Positions 6,706-15,938 are shown, counted from the stretch's first letter. The stretch: 56,966 nt of DNA from Runella sp. (GCA_023254175.1 JALQYJ010000034.1:1-56966), one strand, 5' to 3'. Notes: generated by a model from the letters alone, not told the origin. Numbers and translations: made by a program.

Positions 6706-9069
6706 ATGAATCGAAAAATACTTACTTACCTGTTCAAAAACAGGCTTTTAATAGGAGTGGGCGTGGCGGTCAGTTGTGTAACTACTGCTTGCTTTCTGAA
6801 TGGAGGTAGTACCTCGGCAGCGACTGTCCCTGACGAGGTTGACTACAACTACCACATCCGGCCGATTCTCTCAGATCGGTGCTTTAAATGTCATGGTCCT
6901 GATGCTAACAAACGGGAGGCTGCTTTGCGTTTAGATACCGAAGAAGCCGCCTATGCTGCGCTGAAAGATAATGCCAAACTCCATGCGATTGTCCCAGGCA
7001 AACCCGACGAGTCGGCGGTGTGGCAACGCATCATCACCAAAGACACGGCCGAAATTATGCCGCCGTTGGAGTCCAACCTCAAACTAAACGAACACGAGAT
7101 TGCGCTGATTGAAAAGTGGATTAAACAAGGCGCTAAATACAAGCCTCACTGGGCGTTTATTGCGCCAGAAAGGCCCCAATTGCCCGCCGTTGACAACGAT
7201 GCTTGGCCCAAAAACCCTATTGATTATTTTACGTTGGCCAAAATGGAAGAGAGTGGCCTGAAGCCCAATGCAGAAGCCGATAAAGAACGACTTCTGAAAC
7301 GGGCGGCTTTGGATATTACGGGACTTCCTCCTTCGCTCGATTTGCAAGAACGTTTTTTGAAAGACGAATCGCTCAATGCGTACGAAAAAGTGGTGGACGA
7401 GCTGCTAAGTTCGAAACACTACGGCGAAAAAATGGCGATTCCGTGGTTGGATGCTGCCCGTTATGCCGATTCGCACGGGTATCAAGATGATGGATTGCGG
7501 ACAATGTGGCCGTGGCGTGACTGGGTAATTCATGCCTTTAATCAAAATTATAGCTACAGTAAATTCCTGACGTGGCAGTTGGCAGGAGACTTAGTCGTGA
7601 AACGTCAGAAGGGTAATCTTGCTAATCCACGCATCAAAGAGGCATTGCTGGCAACGGGCTTCAACCGTAACCATAAAATTACGCAAGAAGGTGGGGTAAT
7701 CGACGAAGAATACCGCATCGAATACGTAACCGATCGCACCAATACGTTTGGGAAAACGTTTTTGGCACTGACCTACGAGTGTGCTAAATGTCATGACCAT
7801 AAGTACGACCCTATTCTACAAAAAGATTATTACAGTGCTTTTGCCTTTTTTAACCAAGTGCCCGAAAAAGGCTTGGTAGGAACCATTGACGCTTCCTTTG
7901 CAGATCCACCAAATCTCAAACTGACAACCAAGGATGTTAAGAGTATTCTGACCTTTGTCAATAAAACCGATACTGCCGATGTGACGGTCATGGTGATGCA
8001 AGACTTGGATACGTTGCGCAAAACACATGTACTGAATCGGGGTAGTTATGATCAGCCTACCGATGTGGTTAAGGCACAGATGCCTAATGTTTTACTTCCA
8101 TTTGATACCCAAAAATACCCTCAAAACCGCTTAGGGCTTGCTCAATGGATGCTTGATGCGAAAAACCCACTGACAGCGCGGGTGTTTGTGAATCGGGTAT
8201 GGCAGGAGTTTTTTGGGCGCGGAATCGTCAAAACCGTTGGCGATTTTGGAATGCAAGGGGAGCTGCCTTCACATCCACAGTTGTTGGACTGGTTAGCGGT
8301 GGATTTTCGTACCCACAATTGGAACATCAAACGTTTGGTAAAACAAATCGTCATGTCGGCGACCTATCGGCAGTCGGCCGTGATTACCAAGGAACACTTG
8401 GCCAAAGACCCCGAAAATGTGTTGTTGGCGCGTGCCCCTCGAATGCGCCTTTCGGCAGAATTAATACGCGATTTTGTGTTATCCACAAGCGGGCTGTTGA
8501 GTCCGGTTATTGGTGGGCCAAGCGTTAAACCTTACCAACCAAAAGGTTTATGGGAGGTGGCAACTTCGGGGCGTGGAACCCTTAAAAACTACATCCAAGA
8601 CCACGGTGATAGCTTGTACCGAAGAGGGATGTATGTGTTTATTAAACGAACGGTGCCGCCGCCGTCGATGTTGATTTTTGATGCTTCAAACCGCGACCAA
8701 TGCGAGGTGAAACGCTCGCGAACCAACACGCCATTGCAAGCATTGGTGATGCTCAATGACCCTGTTGTACTGGAATCCGCGCGAGTTTTGGCTGAAAAAC
8801 TAGCATTGGAAAAGAACTCGGACGAGGATAAAATCAAGAAAGCATTTCGCATCGTTGTGTGCCGAACTGGAAAAGAAAAAGAACTCAGTGTGCTCGAAAA
8901 ATATTTTGAAAGTGAGCAATCGGTGTTTGCCAAAGACCCCAAAAAAGCAGCGAAGCTGCTGAGTGTAGGAGAGCGTCCGCAAGCACGAATCGCTAATCGC
9001 CCCATGGTAGCAGCTCTTATGCAATCCATACTGATGATGTATAACTTGGAAGAAGCGATTATGAAATAA
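6706..9069 (+). CDS. PSCyt1-DUF1549-DUF1553 (PSD1-type) c-type cytochrome domain protein
   Basis: This is about 787 residues from ATG 6706; a GTG two codons earlier (6700) is a possible alternative. It has an N-terminal export segment with a possible lipobox Cys, then a planctomycete-type cytochrome domain (YHIRPILSDRCFKCHGPD; haem motif CFKCH near residue 59). A DUF1549 region follows (ITGLPPSLDLQERFL, WLDAARYADSHGY, YECAKCHDHKYDP with a second CxxCH) and then DUF1553 (NPLTARVFVNRVWQEFFGRG, GMQGELPSHPQLLDWLA, FDASNRDQCEVKRSRTNTPL). Such proteins are common in Planctomycetota, Verrucomicrobiota and some Cytophagales and are nearly always followed by a DUF1501 gene, as here (33-bp gap). They are presumed periplasmic, linked to sulfated or complex glycan breakdown; the enzymatic role is unproven. 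Confidence 0.9.
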   Translation: MNRKILTYLFKNRLLIGVGVAVSCVTTACFLNGGSTSAATVPDEVDYNYHIRPILSDRCFKCHGPDANKREAALRLDTEEAAYAALKDNAKLHAIVPGKPDESAVWQRIITKDTAEIMPPLESNLKLNEHEIALIEKWIKQGAKYKPHWAFIAPERPQLPAVDNDAWPKNPIDYFTLAKMEESGLKPNAEADKERLLKRAALDITGLPPSLDLQERFLKDESLNAYEKVVDELLSSKHYGEKMAIPWLDAARYADSHGYQDDGLRTMWPWRDWVIHAFNQNYSYSKFLTWQLAGDLVVKRQKGNLANPRIKEALLATGFNRNHKITQEGGVIDEEYRIEYVTDRTNTFGKTFLALTYECAKCHDHKYDPILQKDYYSAFAFFNQVPEKGLVGTIDASFADPPNLKLTTKDVKSILTFVNKTDTADVTVMVMQDLDTLRKTHVLNRGSYDQPTDVVKAQMPNVLLPFDTQKYPQNRLGLAQWMLDAKNPLTARVFVNRVWQEFFGRGIVKTVGDFGMQGELPSHPQLLDWLAVDFRTHNWNIKRLVKQIVMSATYRQSAVITKEHLAKDPENVLLARAPRMRLSAELIRDFVLSTSGLLSPVIGGPSVKPYQPKGLWEVATSGRGTLKNYIQDHGDSLYRRGMYVFIKRTVPPPSMLIFDASNRDQCEVKRSRTNTPLQALVMLNDPVVLESARVLAEKLALEKNSDEDKIKKAFRIVVCRTGKEKELSVLEKYFESEQSVFAKDPKKAAKLLSVGERPQARIANRPMVAALMQSILMMYNLEEAIMK

Positions 9070-9102
9070 CTGGGCAAGAACACACAACAATTCATTAAAA
9101 CT

Positions 9103-10560
9103 ATGAATAAGAACGAATTTTTAGAAAACCGTTTGAATGTCAACCGTCGGCATTTTATGGGAAAAATGGCGGCGGGGATTGGTAGTGTTGCGCTCGGGTC
9201 GCTGCTCGTTCCTGATTTGTTTAAAGGCGCAGGCGATGATTCCGAAGAACTACCTTTGGGGATTGCTCATTTTGCGCCTAAGGCAAAGCGGGTTATTTAT
9301 TTGTTCCAAAACGGTGCACCATCTCAGTACGAAAGCTTTGAATATAAGCCGTTGCTAAATAAAATGGCAGGCGAGGAACTACCCGCCTCGATACGAATGG
9401 GGCAGCGCCTTACGGGGATGACCGCTAACCAAGCCAAATTTCCGTTGGTAGGGTCTTACTTTAAGTTTGCCCAACATGGGCAGTCAGGGATGTGGATGAG
9501 CGAGTTGTTTCCCAACATTGCTAATATCGCCGACGACCTGTGCATGATTAAAACCATGAACACCGAGGCCATCAACCATGACCCTGCACTCACTTTTATG
9601 CAAACCGGTGCGCAACAAGGCAACCGCCCCAGCATGGGGTCATGGGTGAGCTACGGCTTAGGTAGTGAAAATAAAAACTTACCTGCGTTTTCGGTACTGC
9701 TATCGCGTGGTCGAGGAAATGGCCAGGGCGTGTATTCAAAACTTTGGTCTAACGGGTTTTTGGATTCGACGCACCAAGGGGTGGTATTTAGCAGCGGCGA
9801 AGACCCTATTTTATATCTCAATAACCCCGCTAATGCTGATAGAGCGTCGCACCGAAAAATGCTTGATAATCTGGCAGAATTGAATAGCATAGCATTTGAT
9901 GATTTTGGTGACCCCGAAATCAAAGCCAAAGTTCAGCAATACGAAATGGCGTATCGGATGCAAACCGCCGTTCCTGAGTTGACAGATTTGAGCAAAGAGC
10001 CTGACCATATTGTCAAAATGTACGGCCCCGAGTGTTTGGTGCCAGGCACTTTTGCGGCTAACTGTTTATTGGCGCGTAAACTTTCGGAAGCAGGGGTACG
10101 TTTTGTGCAGTTGTATCACCAAGGATGGGACCAACACGGAAACATGGTGGGAGAGATGCCATTGCAAGCCAAAGATACCGACCGCGCTTCGGCGGCTTTG
10201 ATCACCGATTTGAAGCAACGAGGCTTGCTCGACGAAACATTGGTGATTTGGGGAGGTGAATTTGGGCGTACCAACTACGGACAGGGGAACTCAACCAAAG
10301 ACAACTACGGCCGCGACCACCATCCACGGGCGTATTGTACGTTCATGGCAGGTGGAGGCGTAAAGCCTGGGACGGTTTATGGCCAAACAGATGACTTTGG
10401 GTACAATATTGTGCGTGACCCTGTTCATATCAATGATTTCCACGCAACGGTGATGCACTTGATGGGTATCAATCACGAAAAACTAACCTACAAGCACCTT
10501 GGCCGTCGCTATCGTCTCACTGACTTGGCTGGAAAAGTATTGCCCGGGCTAATAGCGTAA
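9103..10560 (+). CDS. DUF1501 family exported protein (sulfatase-like fold)
   Basis: This is a 485-residue protein with a Tat-like N-terminus (NVNRRHFMGKMAAGIGSVALG). The body shows DUF1501 landmarks: KRVIYLFQNGAPSQYESFEY, MIKTMNTEAINHDPA, GSWVSYGLGSENKNLPAF, FVQLYHQGWDQHGN, LVIWGGEFGRTN and the C-terminal GRDHHPRAYCTFMAGGGVKPG. The fold is related to alkaline phosphatase/sulfatase, with Asp and His residues (WDQHGN, GRDHHPRA) in metal-ligand-like positions. It is the standard partner of PSD1-type cytochrome proteins. A Tat signal suggests folding with a cofactor before export. The reaction catalysed is not established for the family. Confidence 0.9.
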   Translation: MNKNEFLENRLNVNRRHFMGKMAAGIGSVALGSLLVPDLFKGAGDDSEELPLGIAHFAPKAKRVIYLFQNGAPSQYESFEYKPLLNKMAGEELPASIRMGQRLTGMTANQAKFPLVGSYFKFAQHGQSGMWMSELFPNIANIADDLCMIKTMNTEAINHDPALTFMQTGAQQGNRPSMGSWVSYGLGSENKNLPAFSVLLSRGRGNGQGVYSKLWSNGFLDSTHQGVVFSSGEDPILYLNNPANADRASHRKMLDNLAELNSIAFDDFGDPEIKAKVQQYEMAYRMQTAVPELTDLSKEPDHIVKMYGPECLVPGTFAANCLLARKLSEAGVRFVQLYHQGWDQHGNMVGEMPLQAKDTDRASAALITDLKQRGLLDETLVIWGGEFGRTNYGQGNSTKDNYGRDHHPRAYCTFMAGGGVKPGTVYGQTDDFGYNIVRDPVHINDFHATVMHLMGINHEKLTYKHLGRRYRLTDLAGKVLPGLIA

Positions 10561-10588
10561 TAGGCTGGAAGCCTGCTAGCTAATAGTC

Positions 10589-10611
10589 GTCGCTCGGCTC
10601 AGCCGAGCGAC
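10589..10611. repeat. Near-perfect 11-bp palindromic hairpin between cluster genes
   Basis: GTCGCTCGGCT and AGCCGAGCGAC are separated by one base, in the 96-bp gap between the DUF1501 gene and the membrane cytochrome gene. A smaller hairpin AGGCT-GGA-AGCCT starts at 10562. No T-tract follows, so it is more likely an mRNA processing/stability element or mobile palindrome than a terminator. Confidence 0.55.
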
Positions 10612-10656
10612 TGCCTTAAAATTCGACATTCTGCCCTCTAACCTCGACACTTAAAA

Positions 10657-12792
10657 ATGTTTCGTTTCCAAACCCTTCTATCTTATTTACTGGTTGGCTT
10701 TCATGTACTATTGTTGTTTTTGTTGATTTTTCAGGAAAAAGTCATGTTGCCCGCTTGGCTTCAGCCCGTCGGACGAATGCACCCGATGGTGCTGCACTTG
10801 CCCATTGGCTTGTTGGTCATTGTTGGGCTATTTTGGCTTTTTAAGCGGGAGTTTGCGGGTGAAAGTTTTGAAAAACTCATGAAATTTGTCTTGGGCATAA
10901 CCGCTCTGTCGGCCGCAGTAGCCGCGCTGATGGGCTTCTTCTTGTCGAGAGAAGAAGGTTATACCGCCGACGTCCTCAGCTGGCACAAATACACGGGCAT
11001 CGGGTTGAGTTTCTTGTGCTATGGCTTATGGGCTTTGTATCAGACGCCCCAAGAACAACGCCTCTTTACGCCACTTTTGGGGGTTAGTGCCGTTGCGATG
11101 TTCGTGACGGGGCATTTTGGAGCAAGTTTGACCCACGGCGAAGACTACCTGTTTCCTAACGCTGCCTCGCAGTTGGCATTTACGGACGATACGCCAGTGT
11201 TTGAAGCTGCTATCCAACCCATTTTGAAAGCCAAATGTTACCAATGCCATAACGAACAAAAAACCAAAGGAGAACTGTTGATGACCACCCTTTCGGGCTT
11301 GCTCAAGGGCGGGAAAAACGGCCCGATATGGGTAGCGGGCGATGCGCTAAAAAGTCACCTTATCCAACGCGCTAATCTGCCATTGGAAGATAAAAAACAC
11401 ATGCCACCCAAAGGTAAAGCCCAGTTGGAAGCCGACGAAATCGGCGTGCTAACGGCTTGGATTAATGCAGGTGCTAATACCAAACAAACAGTGGGGCAGT
11501 TGGCTGTTAATGACCCTATTAGGGCTTTTTTGAACAAAGAAAAGAGTGCTGAGACTCAAGTGGCCACGTACGACTTTGAACCTGCTAGTACCGAAACGAT
11601 TGAGAAGCTAAATAATCCTTTCCGCGTTATTTTTCCGATGGCCAATGGTTCGCCTGCATTGCAAACCGATTTCTTTGTGCGTCAGGCTTACAAGCAAGAG
11701 CAGTTGGGTGAGTTGTCCGAAATCAAAGAGCAATTGGTGGTATTGAACTTGTCAAATATGCCCGTCAAAAACGAAGATCTAAAAACCATTGGACAATTTG
11801 AACAACTGGAAAAATTGGTGCTAAACAATACCGATATTACCGACGCTGCCTTGTCAAACTTACAAGCTTTGACCAAATTGAAGTCATTGTCTCTTTCAGG
11901 AACAAAACAAACCAAAGCAGGTATGGCGGCGTTGGCAAAACTCCCAGCCCTTAAAGAAGTGTTTATTTGGAATACCCCTATTTCGGAGGCCGACGCCAAA
12001 GAACTTCAAAAGCAATACCCTGCTATTCGCTTTGAAATGGGTTATGTACCTACCGATGCCGAAAAGTTGAAACTTAATCCGCCTGTATTGGTTAACGAAA
12101 ATTTGGTTTTAACAAATGCCACGCCCGTTTCGTTTAAGCACCCTCTTAAAGGTGTCACCATTCGTTATACCACCGACGGTACTTTACCTGATTCGCTGAC
12201 GGCATCAGCTTATCAAAAACCATTTGCTTTAAACGGTTATACTGTTGTAAAAGCACGGGCGGTGAAAGACAAATGGTATGCCAGCGATATAGTCGAATAT
12301 ACTTTTTTCAAAGGAGGATACCGCCCCAAAACAGTAGAATTACTCAATGAACCCAATCCACAATACATGGGAGAGGGAGGTGGAACATTGGTAAACTTTA
12401 AAAAAGGGGAGGCCAACGACTTTAAAAACAAAGCGTGGCTGGGCTACCGAGAAAAGCCATTGGAAGCACTTTTTGTTTTTGATAAACCAACGCCTGTCAA
12501 ATCGACGATGTTGAGTATTGGGCGAAATATTGGTGGTTATATCTTCCCACCAGCGTCGATAGAAGTGTGGGCAGGAAACGACCGTACTCAACTCCAATTG
12601 ATGCAAAAACTGAGTCCTGTGCAACCTACCAAGGAGGAATCGCCTCGAATAGAAGCCATTGAGATGAAGTTGAAAGAAGGCCGTTACACATTTATCAAAG
12701 TGATTGCTCGACCTGTAGGCAAGCTCCCCGAATGGCACGGAGGTAAAGGGCAACCTGCTTGGGTGTTTGTGGACGAGGTATTTTTTAATTGA
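10657..12792 (+). CDS. Composite membrane c-type cytochrome with LRR and chitobiase C-terminal-type domains
   Basis: This 711-residue protein is a chain of separate modules. Four transmembrane helices come first (residues about 5-155, DUF2231-like: GRMHPMVLHLPIGLLVIVG). A planctomycete-type cytochrome domain follows (AAIQPILKAKCYQCHNEQ; CYQCH at 194-198, with distal Met in KKHMPPKGK). Next are leucine-rich repeats (about 360-460: LVVLNLSNMPVKNEDLKTI, LEKLVLNNTDITDAALSNL, LKSLSLSGTKQTKAGMAAL). A CHB_HEX_C-type domain (about 475-550: GVTIRYTTDGTLPDSLTAS) and a C-terminal jelly-roll-like region end the chain. It closes the PSD1/DUF1501 gene set. Inference: an inner-membrane electron carrier with a periplasmic protein- or glycan-binding arm. 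Confidence 0.8.
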   Translation: MFRFQTLLSYLLVGFHVLLLFLLIFQEKVMLPAWLQPVGRMHPMVLHLPIGLLVIVGLFWLFKREFAGESFEKLMKFVLGITALSAAVAALMGFFLSREEGYTADVLSWHKYTGIGLSFLCYGLWALYQTPQEQRLFTPLLGVSAVAMFVTGHFGASLTHGEDYLFPNAASQLAFTDDTPVFEAAIQPILKAKCYQCHNEQKTKGELLMTTLSGLLKGGKNGPIWVAGDALKSHLIQRANLPLEDKKHMPPKGKAQLEADEIGVLTAWINAGANTKQTVGQLAVNDPIRAFLNKEKSAETQVATYDFEPASTETIEKLNNPFRVIFPMANGSPALQTDFFVRQAYKQEQLGELSEIKEQLVVLNLSNMPVKNEDLKTIGQFEQLEKLVLNNTDITDAALSNLQALTKLKSLSLSGTKQTKAGMAALAKLPALKEVFIWNTPISEADAKELQKQYPAIRFEMGYVPTDAEKLKLNPPVLVNENLVLTNATPVSFKHPLKGVTIRYTTDGTLPDSLTASAYQKPFALNGYTVVKARAVKDKWYASDIVEYTFFKGGYRPKTVELLNEPNPQYMGEGGGTLVNFKKGEANDFKNKAWLGYREKPLEALFVFDKPTPVKSTMLSIGRNIGGYIFPPASIEVWAGNDRTQLQLMQKLSPVQPTKEESPRIEAIEMKLKEGRYTFIKVIARPVGKLPEWHGGKGQPAWVFVDEVFFN

Positions 12793-12804
12793 GGAAAAGA
12801 GAAG

Positions 12805-12863
12805 GTAAAAGTTTGATAATTAGCAAATTCATGATTAATGGCCTTTCAATTTTAAACTTTTAC
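12805..12863. repeat. 10-bp inverted repeat between convergent genes, possible terminator
   Basis: GTAAAAGTTT (12805-12814) and AAACTTTTAC (12854-12863) flank a 39-nt loop and are followed by TTTT. The site lies between the 3' ends of the composite cytochrome gene and the DUF2141 gene. The loop is long for an intrinsic terminator. Confidence 0.4.
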
Positions 12864-12931
12864 TTTTAATGGATAGGCATCTTGGTTCTGGGCATGGGAT
12901 ACCACCAAAGTGGTAGTTGCTTGTAAATAAC

Positions 12932-13486
12932 CTAGTCAATGAGCTTGATTTTTTGGCGGTTTTGGGGACTGTTTTCCTTGATTTCAATGGCGCAGTCCTC
13001 AAAACTTGGTGCCGAAAGAATCGGCCTGAAATTCTTACTAAACCCAAAAGGTTCTTTGGGATAGCCTACCATATTTTTATCAAGTTTGCCGTTGTCGTTG
13101 AGGTCATGATAGACCGCAATGACGTATCTTCCTGCGGGTAAACCCACGACTGCTTGCTGCGTTGTTGCGGCGGTAATCGGTACTACTTTAAAGACATCTG
13201 GCTTTGCTTTTGGGCCTGTAAAAGGGTTCCCTTCTCGAAAAAATCCGACGCGGAGGCTGCCTTTCGCTTGTGTAATATTAGAGACATCCACCGATACCGA
13301 AATGATATTTTCACTGGGAGGCTGGTTGCTTTCCCCGTGTAGATGGTTACTCACGACCAGCTTGTAGTTCGCAATAGCATTCCGAGGCATTTTATGTGCG
13401 GTTGATTGAATCGAAAAAAGGAGAAAAAAAAGGCTTACAAGAAGATTTTGCATGAGATAATGGTGGAGGTGGTTTATTGTTTTCAT
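12932..13486 (-). CDS. Exported DUF2141 family protein
   Basis: This 184-residue protein has a hydrophobic export segment at about residues 12-30; a second ATG at residue 12 (MQNLLVSLFFLLFS) would give a more typical signal peptide. The DUF2141 core covers residues about 65-170: GSLRVGFFREGNPF, VGLPAGRYVIAVYHDLNDNGKLDKNMVGYPKEPFGFS. The family is a small secreted beta-sandwich of unknown function common in Bacteroidota and Proteobacteria. DLNDNGKLDKN resembles a calcium-binding loop. It is divergent from the MFS transporter gene, and the promoter-embedded palindrome at 13525-13541 lies in the shared intergenic region. Confidence 0.85.
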   Translation of the reverse strand: MKTINHLHHYLMQNLLVSLFFLLFSIQSTAHKMPRNAIANYKLVVSNHLHGESNQPPSENIISVSVDVSNITQAKGSLRVGFFREGNPFTGPKAKPDVFKVVPITAATTQQAVVGLPAGRYVIAVYHDLNDNGKLDKNMVGYPKEPFGFSKNFRPILSAPSFEDCAIEIKENSPQNRQKIKLID

Positions 13487-13520
13487 CCTAATTTTTATAA
13501 CTTAAATGTAAACCAGAAGG

Positions 13521-13551
13521 TTTGCAATTCGTTACGAATTGTCTATACTTG
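13521..13551 (+). promoter_or_regulatory. Promoter with operator-like palindrome filling the spacer
   Basis: TTTG (13521-13524) and TATACTTG (13544-13551; one mismatch to TAnnTTTG) are spaced by exactly 19 bp. The palindrome CAATTCG-TTA-CGAATTG (13525-13541) fills nearly all of that spacer. The expected transcription start is near 13558, upstream of ATG 13584. A repressor bound here would block the promoter of the transporter gene and might also affect the divergent DUF2141 gene. Confidence 0.6.
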
Positions 13552-13583
13552 CAGAAATACTCGATTTTAAACTTAACCTAGTG

Positions 13584-15050
13584 ATGAAAGAAAAACCGAA
13601 TTTAAGTTTTTGGCAAATTTGGAACATGAGTTTCGGATTTTTGGGGATTCAATATGGCTTTGGATTACAGCAGGCCAACATGAGTCCCATCTTCCGTTAT
13701 CTTGGCGCCGACGAAGCTTCAATCCCTGGCCTTTGGCTGGCGGGTCCGCTTACGGGGCTATTACTTCAACCGATTATTGGCGCAGTATCCGACCGTAGTT
13801 GGTCGCCCAAATGGGGCCGTCGTCGTCCGTTTATTTTAGTGGGGGCGCTTGTTGGAAGCCTTGCCATGATTCTGATGCCAAATTCTTCGGCAGTATGGAT
13901 GGCGGCTGGATTGATGTGGATGCTCGATGCGGGTCTCAATTCGGCTATGGAGCCTTTTCGCGCTTTTGTGGGTGACATGCTCAACGAAAAACAACGCCCA
14001 GTAGGTTTTGCAGTACAATCGTTTTTTGTTGGTTTTGGACAAACCCTTGCCAATCTTATGCCATATATTCTACCGCTTTTGGGGGTATCGATGGTCTTGA
14101 GTGATGAGCAATTGGCCAATGGGATTCCCAACTCGGTACGCTATCCTTTTTACATCGGAGCGGCTTCTATTTTATTAGCGGTATTTTGGACCATGCGGAC
14201 TACCAAAGAGTACCCACCCGAGAACGATGATTACAAAAAACAGCATGCTTTTACCGAAGAAGAGAAAAAATCAATTTCTTTTTGGCACTTATCGCTTGCC
14301 GTAGGAGCTGCTATTTTAGGCTTTGGCTTTGCGTATTTTTCAGGAGGATTGGCAATGGGGCTTCAGTGGGGGTTAGGCATTTTAATCGGAGGTTATTTGA
14401 TTTTGATGCTGCCTGTGTTTAAAGAAATTTTAGCGCCATTGTCTTCAATGCCTACGGTGATGCGTCAGCTTTGGTGGGTGAAGTTTTTTACGTGGTATGG
14501 GCTTCCATTGATGTGGCAATACTTATCTCTTGCCGTGGCAAAATATTCTTTCAGTGCTCCCGATGCCGTTTCTAATCCAACTGGTTTTGAGGAAGGAACA
14601 AAGTGGGGAGGGTTGTGCTTTGCTATGTTTAGTGTATCCTGCGCCGTGATTTCGTTTTTTATTCCTCGTATTGTAAAAATCGTGGGTAGCTCGCGCGGAA
14701 CGCACGCATTATTTCTGGTTCTTGGGGCGATGGGCTTTTTTATGACATTACTTTCCAACGATAAAATGGTGTATTTAGCTGGAATGACCATCATTGGTTT
14801 GATGTGGGGGTCAATCATGTCAATGCCTTATTTGATGCTTGCAGCGGCTGTGCCTAAAGAAAAAATGGGGGTGTATATGGGGATTTTCAACGGCTTTATC
14901 TGCGTACCTCAGTTTATTGGTATGTTGACTGTGCCTATTTTCTACAAAACCCTCCTTGGCGATGACCCACGCAATGCCCTTGTCTTAGCGGGTGTGTGTA
15001 TGCTATTGGCAGCAGGGTCTTGCTTTCTTGTAAAAGAACAACAAGCGTAG
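13584..15050 (+). CDS. MFS transporter, SLC45/GPH-like sugar:proton symporter
   Basis: This is 488 residues from ATG 13584 (MKEKPNLSFWQIWNMSFG). The frame is open back to a TTG at 13539, but that lies upstream of the inferred transcription start, so 13584 is preferred. About 12 transmembrane helices are visible. Family marks are GFLGIQYGFGLQQANMSPI in helix 1 and GPLTGLLLQPIIGAVSDRSW followed by KWGRRRPFI (the loop 2-3 signature of sucrose/maltose-type carriers). Relatives import disaccharides such as maltose or sucrose with protons. No glycoside hydrolase lies beside it, so the substrate is not fixed. Regulation by a repressor is suggested by the palindrome in its promoter. Confidence 0.87.
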   Translation: MKEKPNLSFWQIWNMSFGFLGIQYGFGLQQANMSPIFRYLGADEASIPGLWLAGPLTGLLLQPIIGAVSDRSWSPKWGRRRPFILVGALVGSLAMILMPNSSAVWMAAGLMWMLDAGLNSAMEPFRAFVGDMLNEKQRPVGFAVQSFFVGFGQTLANLMPYILPLLGVSMVLSDEQLANGIPNSVRYPFYIGAASILLAVFWTMRTTKEYPPENDDYKKQHAFTEEEKKSISFWHLSLAVGAAILGFGFAYFSGGLAMGLQWGLGILIGGYLILMLPVFKEILAPLSSMPTVMRQLWWVKFFTWYGLPLMWQYLSLAVAKYSFSAPDAVSNPTGFEEGTKWGGLCFAMFSVSCAVISFFIPRIVKIVGSSRGTHALFLVLGAMGFFMTLLSNDKMVYLAGMTIIGLMWGSIMSMPYLMLAAAVPKEKMGVYMGIFNGFICVPQFIGMLTVPIFYKTLLGDDPRNALVLAGVCMLLAAGSCFLVKEQQA

Positions 15051-15070
15051 GTGTTAAGTGGCTTATGCAC

Positions 15071-15754
15071 TTATTTTTTTCCGAAGTTATAACCCAAGGT
15101 GACAAAGAAAATTTTTGATTCCGTATTGGCATGAGGTTTTATCCCATTTTCAGAAAAATTAGGATTCAAAAAGTCGCTGAGGTAGTACTGAACTTTCAAT
15201 CCAAAACCTTGTTTAGTTTGGAATCCCGCAAAAACGGCAGGCATAAAAGGGTTAGAACGATTGCTAAACCACTCGTTGAATTTATCTACTTTCTCGCCAT
15301 TGATAAACGTTTTTTGCTTGAAATTTATAGCATAGGCGACTTCTGCACCTCCATAGACATAGAACTTACGAAGGTCTCCAATTTTGATACCTACGGGTAC
15401 TCCTACAGCATACACCCGTTGCTTGTATTTGAATACATCTGTTTTGACAGTCCCAACGATTGTTTCCTCAGTAATCATTCCAACATTGGTCAAATTCAAC
15501 CCAGCAAAAAGGCCCAAATGGTTGCCCAAGTCGACGTTGGCGTTGGTACCAATGTTGAGGAACATCGTAAAACGAGGAATGGTGGACATCTCATTGCCTT
15601 TGCGGGTGACTTGAGCAAACGACAACAAACTGGCGTTGCCTCCTTTGGTATAGTATATTTTGGCGTCATTTTTTTTCCCAGATTCGTTTCCTGAATCTTG
15701 AGCAAATGTGCTGAATGAAGTAGCGAAGGCGATAGAGAAAAGTAATTTTTTCAT
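15071..15754 (-). CDS. Outer-membrane beta-barrel protein of unknown function
   Basis: The start at 15754 is chosen because it places a clear signal peptide (MKKLLFSIAFATSFSTFAQ) at the N-terminus; the frame extends 20 codons further upstream without one. The mature protein of about 208 residues shows alternating polar and hydrophobic strands (FTMFLNIGTNANVDLGNHLG, LFAGLNLTNVGMI, AVGVPVGIKIGDLRKFYVYG) and ends IFFVTLGYNFGKK, typical of an outer-membrane barrel end strand. No specific function can be assigned. It converges on the MFS transporter gene with a 20-bp gap. Confidence 0.75.
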   Translation of the reverse strand: MKKLLFSIAFATSFSTFAQDSGNESGKKNDAKIYYTKGGNASLLSFAQVTRKGNEMSTIPRFTMFLNIGTNANVDLGNHLGLFAGLNLTNVGMITEETIVGTVKTDVFKYKQRVYAVGVPVGIKIGDLRKFYVYGGAEVAYAINFKQKTFINGEKVDKFNEWFSNRSNPFMPAVFAGFQTKQGFGLKVQYYLSDFLNPNFSENGIKPHANTESKIFFVTLGYNFGKK

Positions 15755-15938
15755 GGCTATAAATTTGTTTAGTTTAAGTACTGATTTCGATAGCAAGATG
15801 GAGCAACGCCCCAAAAAGTTGCAAGATTGGGATAAACGGCACGATTTACAGGATAAGTGGTTTATAAAGTAGTTGGAAGAAAAAGAAATGGCTAACTCTT
15901 GGAAAAACCCGTTAAAAAACAGCAGAAACTTTTTTTGA

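Noticed and set aside
8589-9143. 184-codon minus-strand frame inside the PSD1-type gene
   Set aside because: Shadow of conserved DUF1553 coding sequence; Ser-rich composition typical of an antisense frame.
13539-13583. TTG start for the SLC45-like transporter
   Set aside because: It overlaps the promoter and lies upstream of the expected transcription start; ATG 13584 fits better.
15131-15694. 187-codon plus-strand frame opposite the barrel protein
   Set aside because: The minus-strand frame has a signal peptide and barrel pattern; the plus frame has neither.
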